From assembly GCA_964030785.1 (NCBI GenBank), contig OZ034969.1:30205401-30269400 (forward strand): a stretch of 64,000 nt of DNA, in the 5' to 3' direction. Below the pieces are notes generated by a model. That model did no database searches, was not told where the DNA came from, and worked only from the letters and a program-made list of their open reading frames with translations. This document shows positions 46,801-56,159 of the stretch, piece after piece; position 1 is the stretch's first letter, and every line of letters begins with the position of its first letter. The stretch comes from Siderastrea siderea. Taxonomy: Eukaryota; Cnidaria; Anthozoa; Scleractinia; Rhizangiidae. Made by a program: the position numbers and the translations under genes.

Positions 46801-49125
46801 TGAGTGTTTGTCCAAACATTGTCATGGTTTCTTGGTTAAACAGGAAAAAATTCTAAGAGGGTGGCATTGAACTTTGATCACAAATAGCACTATCAAAACA
46901 TGCAATAATCACTCCAAGCCAAAAAACAAACCAGCAAAACAAACCCCCTGAAACTTTCTTCATATAATGTGTTATGACCGAACACGTGTAGCCTAGCAAC
47001 AGGCCGTAAAGATGTAGGTTTATGTGACAAACGGTGATCTATTATGTTACAGGAACATGAAGAAATATATTGCAGACGCTTCCCTCTCGTCTGCAAAAAC
47101 AACTGTGGACATGACGGAATACCCAGAGAAGAGGTAGAGTGATTCGGCAGTAGCAACTTAGACTAAAACATAGAGAACATTACCGGAAAGTGTTGGGTTA
47201 ATGCAAACGTTTGATACAGTTAGTAGCTAGCTTTTGCCTATTGCCTATTACGACGGATATGTGGGACCTAGAAACTTAATGAAATGCGAAACTAAAAGTA
47301 AAAATAGAAAGTCAACGCAAACTGAAACAATTGTGGGAAAGTTAAAGACGATCGAACGGGTTTTAGCTGCGAACAAGTAGCCTACACACCACATGGCTAG
47401 AATTCATGCGTTCGGAGAAAAGTTATTTTAAGGCTGATTGTAACGTTAAAGTGGTTACCATAGCAATGCTAAAGCTCCACAAAAAAGACCTCCAAATTTC
47501 AGTTTTTGCAAATTATTGAAAAACTAAGACGGTGACTTACCCTACCCTACATCAGCTTCGTAGATTGATGACGTTTTAGTTATACTGAGCTAGTTAGAGA
47601 GTTATCCAGTGGGCAAAGACATCGACCCCCTTAAACAGACGGCTCCAGTTGCTAAAAAAGGTGTAAATAAATGCTATAAATAATAATTGTGGGTTGGGAG
47701 TACAGGTCGCTATCATCAGTTCTCTTAAATGAGTTTATTGTTGCAGATGTCCAGTCACGTTTCAGAGAAATGCCCAATGACAGTTGTATCTTGTCCATAC
47801 CTAAGTGCTGGTTGTCCATATCAGGTTTGTAATGAGATACGGCATCAGTGTTAATATCTTTACTGGTTACTAATTGTTCCTTCTCTTTAGAAACCGACAG
47901 CTCTTGTGAAAGTGATCAGTGTTACACAAAAAACAGTCTTTTATAATGATAACGGAGTGACAGCCCTGAAAGACCTTTCAAAATAATCAAAGCATTGTTT
48001 TTCGTTTCATAGGTACTTTAATGCCTCTGCATCCGAGCAAATTCTTGTACTGCATCTAATTGAAATACGATCGGGTCGGATAAAAAGTGTAACGGGAAAC
48101 AGGAAAACCCAGTTTTGTTTTTAGAAAGATTGCATATGACAATTATAACACAGCCATGAAAGCAGGAGAAATTTCTGAGAAGGAGAAATCCTGAAGATCA
48201 ACAAGCTTTGCCAAGTACCACGCTCCCACTGTGTACACTAAAGCTCATAACTTATACTTTTCACACGACAACTTTTCTTCAATTAAGCGTGTATGTGTTG
48301 GAAAAAATGTGTTATCTCAGTTTTGGTAATGACGGGTGAAGGTTTTATGATTTCAAATCAGTCAAGTTTAAGTTTAAAATGAAAATTAAAATCATTTTCT
48401 TCTTCTTAATAGTAAACATTGTTGTAAACAAGTTTTTGAAACTGTTAACTGACCCCGCCTTTCTATTTTTATTTTTCGTTGAGTGGAGATTCTGATGGGA
48501 GACTGTCGATTTTTTTGCTATTTTGTTAATTTTGCTGATATTATTATTAAACTTTAGAAACCTATGTACTACATCAGAAGAAGAATACTGACATTTTACT
48601 TGTGATGTTTCCTTTTGTTAGGACAAGAGAGCTCATCTGAAGGACCACTTAGAGGCGAGCGTGGATGACCATTTGGAAATGACCTGGTGTTCGCTGGTTG
48701 AAACGAAGCAAGAGCTCGACAGCATGAGAGATTTGCGGCAAAAATTTCACAAAGTTGATGAAGTTAATCAAAAGATGGTGGAGTCTAATGCCAGATGCCG
48801 TGTGGAGATTAAAGATTTGTCTGTGGCAGTAAAGAATCTCAAGATGGAAAATACCCAGCAAAACAAGTCGATTGAAGATTTGTCTCTGGAGCTTAGGCAT
48901 CTCGAGATGAAAAACACCCAGCTAAAGAAGGTGATTGAAGATTTGTCCAAGAAGACTACAAAAGAAATAAAGAGTGTGGAAAGTAGGGTGCTTCGATATA
49001 CACAAGTGCGAGCTTCTGGTGACCAACACCTACGAAGTTATGAAGTTGTGAAACCGTCGGTAACTAGCCGCCTTCTGTCAAAATCATATACTGGGCCCGC
49101 AACAATAAGTTACGACACGGCTTGA
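37817..49125 (+). CDS. RING / TRAF-type zinc finger / coiled-coil protein (plus-strand paralogue)
   Basis: Six exons: 37817-38130, 40597-40651, 40771-40875, 41171-41329, 47747-47824, 48622-49125. They join in frame to 404 residues with a TGA at the end. The N terminus is long and acidic (DLTDFEDISDD, then SSTSDEEELEEIIEVD), about 40 residues longer than in the paralogue that starts at 37570. The RING follows (CPVC, then LCGHRFCRDC, completed by VCPNDRQE in exon 2), with one extra residue before the third Cys. Exons 3-5 carry TRAF-type fingers (GCDWIGELRHSE, CPYEDAQCSGCQD, CPKRIVECVHCQDEF, CPYLSAGCPY). The last exon is a coiled coil with an internal repeat (IKDLS, IEDLSLELRHLEMKNTQ, IEDLS) and stops without a MATH domain. 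Exons 3, 4 and 5 have the same lengths (105, 159, 78 nt) and phases as in the minus-strand gene. Intron 4 starts with GC rather than GT. Likely an E3 ligase/adaptor in immune signalling (family inference). Confidence 0.88.
38880..39630. other. Intron 1 sequence with a possible MITE
   Basis: Inside intron 1 of the plus TRAF-like gene. AGCAAATTTATTAAAGAG (about 39,120) and CTTTATAAATTTGCTCCC (about 39,460) are near complements, suggesting a decayed inverted-repeat element of about 350 bp. Confidence 0.35.
39631..40007. mobile_element. Complete MITE with ATAAT target-site duplication
   Basis: 377 bp, starting AGGGAGCCTAAGCAACCACG and ending CGTGTTTGCTTAATATAAGC followed by TCCCT; the ends are imperfect inverted repeats (AGGGAGC, AAGCAA, ACGACGGC). 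ATAAT flanks both sides (39626-39630 and 40008-40012). Related copies lie at 19893-20172 and 59262-59585. Located in intron 1 of the plus TRAF-like gene. Confidence 0.85.
41330..41331 (+). other. Non-canonical GC splice donor
   Basis: Exon 4 of the plus TRAF-like gene ends AAAAACAG and is followed by GCAAGC, not GT. The exon length (159 nt) equals that of the paralogous exon at 34923-34765, which has a GT donor, so the junction is secure. It fits the GC-AG intron class, which favours CAG|GCAAG. Confidence 0.75.
41790..42090. repeat. Left arm of a foldback matching 45640-45720
   Basis: Segments such as CCAGTACACCCGAACTGAAT, CTTACCGGAAGT and ACCGTCACGGCCC are inverse complements of sequence in the tandem array at 44533-45660 and its right flank. 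The array and this arm therefore probably belong to one element in intron 4. Confidence 0.5.
42131..42580. repeat. 83-bp tandem repeat, six units
   Basis: ATGTATACCTCGTTCTAAGC (or a near copy) starts at 42131, 42214, 42297, 42380, 42461 and 42542, giving periods of 83, 83, 83, 81 and 81. Each unit contains GCAATGGAGACGC and AAGCAGA. The minus-strand open frame at 42318-42581 is a translation of the repeat. Located in intron 4 of the plus TRAF-like gene. Confidence 0.9.
42955..43027. repeat. Perfect 30-bp palindrome with 13-nt loop
   Basis: Left arm 42955-42984 (starts TAGCCTCCCACGCAGTCG) and right arm 42998-43027 are exact reverse complements. Perfect identity implies recent insertion or ongoing conversion between the arms. 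Confidence 0.9.
43190..43740. repeat. Degenerate tandem repeat of about 110 bp
   Basis: Recurring phrases are GAATCGGAAAAA, then CAATC[AG]GAGAC, then TTGTTACCAT, then GCGTTTTG[TC]TAAAAT, then CGGAC[CA][AG]TTGC. A different AT-rich sequence interrupts it at about 43,360-43,480. A related fragment lies at 42,605-42,660. Confidence 0.6.
43780..44465. repeat. Foldback with about 110-bp arms
   Basis: TTGATCTCCAAAAGCGCGAA, CTTGAGGACTTTAAA, TTCATTGAAAAACCTC and GGGCGGATCTCTAC on the left pair with GTAGAGATCCGCC, GAGGTTTTTTTCAATGAA, TTTAAAGTCCTCAGG and GTGATCAAC on the right. Located in intron 4 of the plus TRAF-like gene. Confidence 0.65.
44533..45660. repeat. 130-bp tandem repeat, about eight units
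   Basis: GACTTCCGGTTTGTCGGG (or a close variant) starts near 44533, 44652, 44782, 45128, 45258, 45387, 45516 and 45646. The spacing is 129-130 bp except for the first (119) and for one 346-bp gap that is explained by a MITE insertion at 44898-45110. Each unit continues GTTTTGTTAGACGGGTCGTG, ACGGCCCGTGTCCGATCGA and CCACCTGCCATATTTTTCTA. Open frames on both strands here simply read the repeat. Confidence 0.9.
44898..45110. mobile_element. MITE inserted in the 130-bp array, TAA duplication
   Basis: 213 bp with terminal inverted repeats of about 40 bp: GGCCCAGTTCAGACGCCGTA at the left, and the complement of TACGACGTCTGAACTGGGCC at the right. TAA flanks both ends (44895-44897, 45111-45113). Removing it restores the 130-bp period of the array, which proves insertion after the array formed. 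Confidence 0.9.
45866..46115. mobile_element. MITE with 9-bp target-site duplication
   Basis: 250 bp with ends TAGCCTGCGTAGCTGGCGGG and its complement; the arms extend over TTCGCGACC, GCGTGTGCTTTGTT and CCGCGGAGCCGCGAGGGAAT. ATTTAAACC lies on both sides (45857-45865 and 46116-46124), an exact 9-bp duplication. Duplications of this length are typical of Mutator-like elements. Open frames across it are shadows. Located in intron 4 of the plus TRAF-like gene. Confidence 0.92.
46130..47740. other. Remainder of intron 4, no recognisable feature
   Basis: End of the 6.4-kb intron before exon 5 of the plus TRAF-like gene. Only short meaningless open frames are present. Confidence 0.5.
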
Positions 49126-50330
49126 TACACAGTACAGAGCGATGGGTTGAAAGGTATTGTTAAGGAACAAACAACTGATCGAGAGATAGCGAAAAGGAGG
49201 CGCTTAACGTCGTCTACCAGGATAAGACTGGAACATAGATTATTAAGTGTAGTAGTCTTTGATAAACCCAACCCTGGGCGTCAGAAATATATTTCTTATT
49301 GCAAATTTGTATCCAACACGAACAAACCGTAAGCCGTTCATAAGTCTTTGTATTTACGTAGGCATTTTTGTTTGAAAATTCTGCCGTCAATGCTTAAGTC
49401 TGATTGATGACAACTGAACATTTGAGAAATATAATTCTGCTTGTTCAAGTTTTCTTTTTTAGTATTTACCATAGCTTCAGCATACTGGACATGACTATTT
49501 GTTTCGACAGCAAACATATTTGTTAGATTGTTGTGCATTAAACTTGCTTCTGCTGCAAGAATTTCAGCTGTAAAAATAAAGTTAATCACTTTGTTGGCAG
49601 ATGGCCAGCTCTTAATTGCTTGTACTGAATTGGTCACATCATTTCACGAGAAAACGAAACGCCGAAATAGCACGAACGAGATGAAACTCGCAACTTTCTT
49701 TGCAAACTGTTCCGGTTCCGTTTTGTGCTGTTTTCCATCGCACATATTCCCTTTCTCTTGATTTCCCCCCTCGGCGCCTTAAGGACGGTGCCTCCTAATA
49801 AAAAGGTATTTTTACACAGGATATGACTATGGGGGGGAAAGTAGATCTGAGCAATGGCTATTGGAGTCCAAAAAGAAAATTGTGGGTAACAACGCATTTT
49901 TTAGAGATGATTAAGCAATCATAATTCTAAAAAAACTGTAAAATACCAAGAATGTATGGCATTTTCTTTCCAAATTTAAGCTCAATTATCTCTGAAAAAT
50001 GCGTGGCTTCCCCCAACTTTCTTTCTGGGTTCTGATAGCCTTTGCTAAGATCTGGTTTTTCCACATAGTCATAAACCACGCAAAAATACCGTTGTACTAG
50101 TAGTCAAATTTCTTTAGAAACCCGAATACCTCGGACCAGACCAGAGATGCGCAGAATGTATGCGCAGTAACAAAGGAGGCACCGTCCTTAAAAGATGTCC
50201 CTTGGCTGTAAATTGAACCGGAATAAAACATTTCTCATTATACTTTCTCCATCCCTGATTGCCAAAGTGTTCTCTTTCTTACGTTGCAAGGGAGTAGAAA
50301 AAACGAGGCCATAAGCGAGGCAATAGTTGC
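49126..50330. other. 3' flank of the plus TRAF-like gene
   Basis: Presumed 3' UTR followed by intergenic DNA. AATAAA-type signals occur near 49,573 (AAAAATAAAG) and 49,797. Nothing else is recognisable. Confidence 0.4.
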
Positions 50331-50337
50331 GACTTAA

Positions 50338-50593
50338 GGTTGATTTCCATTGGTGCGTAAATTTTACGTGCGTACGGGCGTCAATTTCACTGGCTTTGCG
50401 CGCGTAAATAAAATTAGAGTTGATGTATGAACGGCTTACGTAAACGTAGAAAAACGTAAAACATAAAAACTTTCAACTTTTTACGTTTACGTAAGCCGTT
50501 CATACATTGTTTCTTATTTTATTTACGCACGTAAAGCCAGTTCAATTCACGCCCGTACGCACGTGAAATTTACGCAACAGTGGAAATCAACCT
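50338..50593. mobile_element. Palindromic TTAA-flanked MITE, complete copy
   Basis: Ends GGTTGATTTCCATTGGTGCG and its complement; the whole 256 bp folds on itself through CGTAAATTTTACG, ACTGGCTTT and GTATGAACGGCTTACG. TTAA at 50334-50337 and 50594-50597. A second copy follows directly. Confidence 0.85.
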
Positions 50594-50597
50594 TTAA

Positions 50598-50754
50598 GGT
50601 TGATTTCCACTGTTGCGTAAATTTTACGCGCGTACGGGCGTGAATTGAACTGGCTTTACGTGCGTAAATGAAATTAGAGACGATGTATGAACGGCTTATG
50701 TAAACGTAAAAAGTTAAAAGTTTTCAACTTTTTACGTTTATGTAAGCCGTTCAT
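50598..50754. mobile_element. Second TTAA MITE, left part (split by insertion)
   Basis: Same sequence as the complete copy at 50338-50593, starting GGTTGATTTCCACTGTTGCG. It breaks off after GCCGTTCAT. The remainder is found 7 kb away at 57767-57862. Confidence 0.85.
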
Positions 50755-51124
50755 TTACCGTGGCCGAGGGTGGCCATCGAAAGTAAAAAGTGAAAACCAA
50801 AAGTCGATCTTCAAAGTGAAAAGTCAAAATCAAAAATCAAATGTGAATTTACGAAATAAAAAGTCAATTCGCAAATTGAAAAGTCGAAATCAAATGTCGA
50901 TTTCTGAAGCGCGAAAATCGAGCTTCGAATTCTCACTTTCGACTTTCGACTTTCGACTTTGACCACCCCCCCCCCTACCCCCCTTCCTTATTAATTCGAA
51001 AGACTTGGTAGCCTCGTCCAGCAGATTTCGCAACCAGGTCTAGCAAAGCCGTTTTTTTGCCATGTTATTATATAATTTTTCCATTACTTAAAGTCTTTGA
51101 AACTCGAATAGTTTCAGGTGCAAA

Positions 51125-51440
51125 ATGTCAAAGCGGAAGAATAAGAGCGACTTCAACGCCACGAATGTCGCAGAACTTACAAAATCTTTGCAGGAATGTC
51201 GGTTTTAGTAAGCAGACATTTGAAAACTTCGCTAGTGGAAATCGCCTCTGCAGTCGAAAGAATGGTTTTGCCAGTGGATCCAAACTTCGAAAAAGATCAA
51301 GTTAATGATGAGAGAATTTAATAATTCATGATAGGCTAATGCCCCATCCATTTTCCCCGAAGACCGTGAACAACTTCAACTCTTCGCCGCCGTTTGGGTT
51401 GTACGACATTTTTAACTATTTAATTGAAAAATTAAACGAG
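51125..51440 (+). pseudogene. SAP-like/SWIM gene N terminus, broken copy in the left arm
   Basis: ATG at 51125 opens MSKRKNKSDFNATNVAELTK, then a stop after about 26 codons. Recognisable pieces continue in shifted frames: VEIASAVERMVLPVDPNFEK, then NSSPPFGLYDIFNYLIEK. The same pieces occur, inverted, at 56160-56790 in the opposite arm. The N-terminal part looks like a SAP-type DNA-binding segment. Clearly a pseudogene with stops and frameshifts. Confidence 0.7.
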
Positions 51441-51619
51441 ACTAACCTGGAAGTTGAAGTTTGATTGAAATTCTACGTTGTTACCATGCCAGGAGATCCC
51501 ATGGGATTTCAAAGCCAACCACGCGCGACAAGTAACGAAGAAAAAGGGTCCAAAGATAATAGTTGTCTCAACTCAACATACTTTATTGAATGTAGAAATT
51601 ACAACGTGAAGTTAGGTGT

Positions 51620-52752
51620 TTAACCTTCAGCTGATTCAAGTACACTGGATGCAAATTGTGACTCTCTAACTACAGGTTTGTTGTAGAATTTGGCAAAAGT
51701 GGATTCTGATGACCAACCTGCAGTACTCATTATCTCATCTAGGGACACTGAGGCGTTGCTTGCTGCTGACACTGCAGCAGCTCTAGTACTATGAGGTTTA
51801 AACTTCTTTGTGTCAATGCCAGCAGAGGACAAAACAGTTTTTACCCACCTACCAATTGTATCCCTACTAACTGCTTTGTGCGGCTTAGTGTAGCTCACAA
51901 AAAGTTGGGATTCTGATCCTCGTAACGGTTCTGTTCTGCTGATGTACTCTTTAAGAGTAGTAACTACACACAATTTACTATCCCTGAAAGCAGTTAAGGT
52001 TACTGTGGGATTAGGGAAACCAGGTCTGGTTTGCTTTAACAACTTGGAAAACAAAAACGTGTAACTGTCAACAGACACCTTTGACCAGAAACTAACAATA
52101 TTAAAGTCACTAGTTTAAGTGTCAGTTCCTTAAGAGTCAATGTTCCAACAGGCGACCAGCCTTGAAGGTAATGTAAAACAACACTGACATCCCAAGTTTC
52201 TGAATACCTTGGCGAGGGAGGATTGCTCTGAAAAATGCCTTTCAGTAAACGTCACACTAAGCGATGCTGGCCCAGACTTGTACCACCTTCTAGTACAATA
52301 TATGAAGATAAGGTACTCCGTGCTGTATTAATGGCACTGTAAGTGAGTCCCTGTTCATAAAGATGTGTGAAGAATTCCAAAGCCTGCTCTACAGTTGGTT
52401 GATTATGATTAATTTTCCTTTGAGCACAAAAGTTAGACCATTTCTGGATATAAACTTGATATTGTTTCTGGGTACCAGGTCTCCAGGAGGCCATGAGGAG
52501 GTTACAAGCTGATTCTGAAATTCCTCTTGTTTCAAAGGATCTCCTGATATGAAGCAGGCCATCAGTACCATTTCTGCGTGAAGCGGGTGAAGTTTGGTCA
52601 TGTTGGGTAGCGTCAGCAGTCTTTTTTGTTGTGGAAGAGCAACTGGATGTCTTATCAACAATCTCAACATCTGGGGCCACCAAACTTGTGTTGGCCATAT
52701 GGGTGCAATCAGAATCCCTTGTGCTTTGTCCATTTCTACTTTCCTTAAACAT
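51620..52752 (-). pseudogene. DIRS tyrosine recombinase, broken
   Basis: The N-terminal part (52752-52252) contains the core-binding region (SWRPGTQKQYQVYIQKWSNF, EQALEFFTHLYEQGLTYSAI) and ends at an in-frame TGA after GQHRLV. Downstream sequence continues in frame past the TGA (WDVSVVLHYLQGWSP, LVSGQR at about 52078-52095, carrying the first catalytic Arg). It then shifts frame into the 51620-52078 ORF, which holds HSTR (51782-51793) and the catalytic Tyr in FAKFYNKP (Tyr codon at 51683-51685). Its 5' part overlaps the end of the RT ORF in another frame, as usual in DIRS. One stop and one frameshift inactivate it. Confidence 0.85.
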
Positions 52753-54481
52753 CTAGAAATAAGAGAGAAAGGTGGAAAGCAATAAAACTTGTATTTGCTC
52801 CAGTCAATTGTAAATGCATCAATATGGGTAGCCTCTGGGTCTGGCTTCCATGAAGCAAACATAGCTAGCTGTCTGTTCGCCCGGGTGGCAAAGAGATCAA
52901 TTTCAGGGGTAACCCATAAGTCTTGGATTTGACTAAAAACTTCAGGGTTCAACTGCCATTCGGTGCGTTCATTAAAAATTCTACTCTCTCGGTCTGCATC
53001 CGTATTCTGGACCCCAGGGATTTGTGCAGCAGTTAGCCATGTGTTGTTATTAATGCACCAAGACCAAATATCACAGGTGATGTCGTTGCACGATGGAGAT
53101 TTAGTCCCACCTTTGGAGTTTATATAACAGACAGCTGTAGTGTTATCAGAAAGGACTTTCACATGTTTCCCAGACAACTGTGATTCAAAAACTTTCAGGG
53201 CAAACTTAACTGCAAGAAGTTCCAACGCATTAATGTGTTTTGACTGCTCTCTAGTAATCCAAAGGCCTTGGGTACTAATCTTATTGCAAACTGCTCCCCA
53301 GCCTTTTTTGGAAGCATCACATGTAATTTCAATATCAATTTTACCATGTGAAATCGGATTATTGGACTGCAAGACATTGTCTACCCACCAGCCCAGGTCT
53401 GCTTTGGCAGCTGGGGATAAGCACATTATGTCCTGGTAATTTCCCTGAGCAATTTTAAGGGCAATGTTCTTGTCTATTTCAAGATGCCTGTAGTGTAGCT
53501 GCCCATACTGAACAGCTGGTAAACTGGCCACCAGTAGACCTATCACTTGTGACACCTCTACAATTGAGCATCCTGATTTAGCTAACAGCTTTTTACATGC
53601 CATGCTGACTTTGAGAGCCTTTTCAGGGGTAAGAGTTATTGTCATGGTGACTGAGTTTATCACAAAACCGAGAAAAGTTATTATTTGATTGGGCTCAAAG
53701 ACTGACTTTTCAGGATGAGGCAGAAAACCCAATTTTTCAAAAAGATTCACGCTATCCTGAACATTGTGTTTACATTCCTCATAAGTATCTCCTTGGAGAT
53801 ATGAATCGTCTATGTAGCCAACATTAACATGGCCTTTACTGCGAAGTGAGCTGTAAACTGGTTTTAGGATCTTTGTAAAGGATCGAGGGGCAGATGACAA
53901 CCCATTTGGCAAGCAAGTGTTACTGTGTATTGGTATAGTTTCCCTTGCCATTCAAGTCTTAAATATTTTCTGTATTTTATACTTATTGGGACTGTATAGT
54001 AGGCATCCTGCAAATCAACAGATGCCATGTAGCAGTTTTGCTTGACAAGATTCACCGCAGATAAGAAAGTATCCATCTTAAAATGTTTCTTTTCAATGTT
54101 GTAATTTAAATCTTTAAGATTTAAAATCATTCTGTAAGTGTTGTCTTTCTTTTTCCTAACAAATATACTAGAAATGAATTCGCCCTCTAAATGGGTGGTC
54201 TCTTCAATAACCCCTTTAATTAGAAGCTTGTCAACCTCTTTGCTTATAATTTCTCGTTCAACGGGGTTATGTGAAAATGGATAAGCACTGGAGAATTGCT
54301 TTGGCATACTTATGAATTCACTGGGACAGCCCTGTACCATCTCCAGTATTTGCTTGTCTGCAGTGATCTCCTGCCAAGCAGGAATAAAATATTTGGTTCT
54401 GCCAGCTATGACAGTAGCTTGAAATGTAGTTAAACTCACCTGATCTTTTTCAGGTGGTGATTTAGATAAAGGTTCCTTCAC
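52389..54481 (-). pseudogene. DIRS reverse transcriptase-RNase H-methyltransferase-like, frameshifted
   Basis: First part (54481-53940): fingers and palm with RKKKDNTYRMILNLKDLN and ASVDLQDAYYTVPI (motif A Asp). A few extra bases at about 53916-53926 break the frame. The rest (to 52389) has NGLSSAPRSFTKILKP, the catalytic YIDD (53805-53816) and the RNase H residues in TCDASKKGWGA, NALELLAVKFAL and LSDNTTAVCYIN. After these comes the region typical of DIRS (EIDLFATRANRQL, YCFPPFSLISR, APIWPTQVWWP), usually described as methyltransferase-like. Apart from the single frameshift the reading frame is well preserved, so inactivation was relatively recent. Confidence 0.88.
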
Positions 54482-55947
54482 TGGGTTTTCTCCTGTTGCT
54501 GTTGCTGCCTCTTCTTGGCCCCCTCTTTCCCGTTCGAGAAAGGGGGGCGATGGTAGTTTTTTGACCCTGATGTATAGTAAGAATTTGATCTGTAAGGAGT
54601 ACGGCTGTTGGAGCCTGCAAAATGCCTTGATCTTTGCCTCTTGTCCCTTCTGTCTGCTGATCTCCTATCACCATGTATCTTGGAACTTATCCTATTAGCT
54701 TCGGCAATGTCCTTGACAGCTTTTGGGAGGTCGTCCCCAAATAATTGGGAAGTTATGGTGTTAGAAGGATTGCACAAATGCCGATAACTTGGATGTAATT
54801 CAGGCTTGAGCCTTTCTCTCCGACGCAAATTCACTTCAGTATTAGCATTAGCTAACAGAATAACAGCATCCATTAATTTTCTAATGTTATCCTCTTTGGA
54901 CGAGTTTGGCTCGTCTTTAATGAGTGAATCAATGACTGTAACAACAGCAGTCATACCTTTGATAAGATATTTTTGGACCTTTTGAAGTTTCAGATCATTT
55001 GATCTTGCTGTTTCGCCTAGGTTGTTCCAAATATTAGAGTTCACTCTTGTTTCAGACAGACTTTCACAATTGCTTGGAGGGATATACTGCTTCTTGAGCT
55101 CGTTTAGTTTTGTTTCATTTGGTTTTGCTTCACGAAGAAGTTTGTGCACAAGCCCTGCCAATTGTGTATTGATGTCTGGTCCTTTCCCAACCTCAAGAGC
55201 AAGATCTTTTGTGAGCTTCTCGATTATAGCCGGGTTAGAGTCGGCTGTTTTCTGACGTTTTGCTGATGGCTCGTCGGGCTCGTTTTTGTCAGAGCCTTCA
55301 TCGTCCGAGAGCTCGAACTCAGAACCGACCTCCTTGTCTTCAGTTGTTCTTGTGTCCTGTATCAGCTTTCCTAAATCGGCAAAGACTGTCTTCATTGACT
55401 CTGTTAATCCAGAGAAAACAGTGGAAAGCGACGATTGTAAAATATCTGATAACTGTGGCATGTTAACAGTTTGTGCAGTAGATGATGTCGATGCTCTCGC
55501 GGTTTTCCCGCCTTTTTCAGTGCGAACAGTTTTCTGCGCTGGACTCGTGTTGGGGGCGACTTTAGCGCCTTTCTTATTCGTTGGCTTATTTGCCGTTTTT
55601 CCTGACTGCGTCAAGAGCTGTTTTGGTCTCTTTTCTGCAACGGCTGCCTTGACTTCTCCCCTCTTCTTTTCCACCGAAGGGGAAACGCGACGATGAACAT
55701 CGGCCATGACGCATTCAATGGCGGTTTTGGCGCCATCACCAGTGACCGCTTCAGAAATAATCTCGTCATTTACCTGGTGTTCAGCAGTTCGCTGTCCGGT
55801 TGTTGTCTCACTTAGGAGACTAGTATTCTCATCCATCATACTGAAGAGATTCTCTTCGAGATTTGACAGAGTGGAGTTTTTCGAACTCACAGAATTCACC
55901 ATGTGCTTGCTGTGAGCGGCGTCGTTCTGTTGTCGATTTTTTCCCAC
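54478..55947 (-). CDS. DIRS gag-like protein
   Basis: Uninterrupted ORF of 489 residues, ATG at 55947, stop TGA at 54480-54478. It overlaps the start of the RT frame. The N-terminal third is Ser/Thr/Lys-rich and low complexity; then come PQLSDILQSSLSTVFSGL, an acidic patch (ELSDDEGSDKNEPDEPS), a basic KRQK, a conserved-looking middle (LAGLVHKLLREAKPNETKLN, IPPSNCESLSETRVN) and a basic Arg/Ser/Gln-rich C terminus ending in a poly-Gln run. There is no zinc knuckle. Identified by position upstream of the DIRS RT rather than by a strong domain. It is the only intact ORF of the element. Confidence 0.75.
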   Translation of the reverse strand: MGKNRQQNDAAHSKHMVNSVSSKNSTLSNLEENLFSMMDENTSLLSETTTGQRTAEHQVNDEIISEAVTGDGAKTAIECVMADVHRRVSPSVEKKRGEVKAAVAEKRPKQLLTQSGKTANKPTNKKGAKVAPNTSPAQKTVRTEKGGKTARASTSSTAQTVNMPQLSDILQSSLSTVFSGLTESMKTVFADLGKLIQDTRTTEDKEVGSEFELSDDEGSDKNEPDEPSAKRQKTADSNPAIIEKLTKDLALEVGKGPDINTQLAGLVHKLLREAKPNETKLNELKKQYIPPSNCESLSETRVNSNIWNNLGETARSNDLKLQKVQKYLIKGMTAVVTVIDSLIKDEPNSSKEDNIRKLMDAVILLANANTEVNLRRRERLKPELHPSYRHLCNPSNTITSQLFGDDLPKAVKDIAEANRISSKIHGDRRSADRRDKRQRSRHFAGSNSRTPYRSNSYYTSGSKNYHRPPFSNGKEGAKKRQQQQQEKTQ

Positions 55948-56159
55948 TCCAACAAGTAAATACGAGATAAAAAAGGTGTCAAGGTACTTAGACCACGACC
56001 CTTCGTGTTTTTGCTGCAGTAGGGGTTGTAATACTGTGACCTGAAGGCAAAAAAACCCCTATTTTGCAGCCAAAATATCAATGTCGTCTTCCTCTGATCG
56101 AAGCATACAAAGCACTGATCATGCGCATGCGCAAGCAATCTCATGGGATCTCCTGGCAT

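Larger units (their letters stand above)
51540..56100 (-). mobile_element. DIRS-type tyrosine-recombinase retrotransposon, degenerate
   Basis: Minus-strand order is gag-like ORF, RT-RNase H-methyltransferase-like region, tyrosine recombinase, which is the DIRS layout (recombinase instead of a DDE integrase, overlapping frames). The recombinase is followed by AATAAA on the minus strand (51582-51587). The boundaries are estimates: they are the limits of sequence not shared between the arms of the surrounding 7-kb element. The DIRS terminal repeats were not resolved. Frameshifts and a stop in the RT and recombinase make it non-autonomous. Confidence 0.85.

Noticed and set aside
55022..55915. Plus-strand ORFs of 68-136 residues
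   Set aside because: Antisense shadows of the DIRS gag-like ORF.
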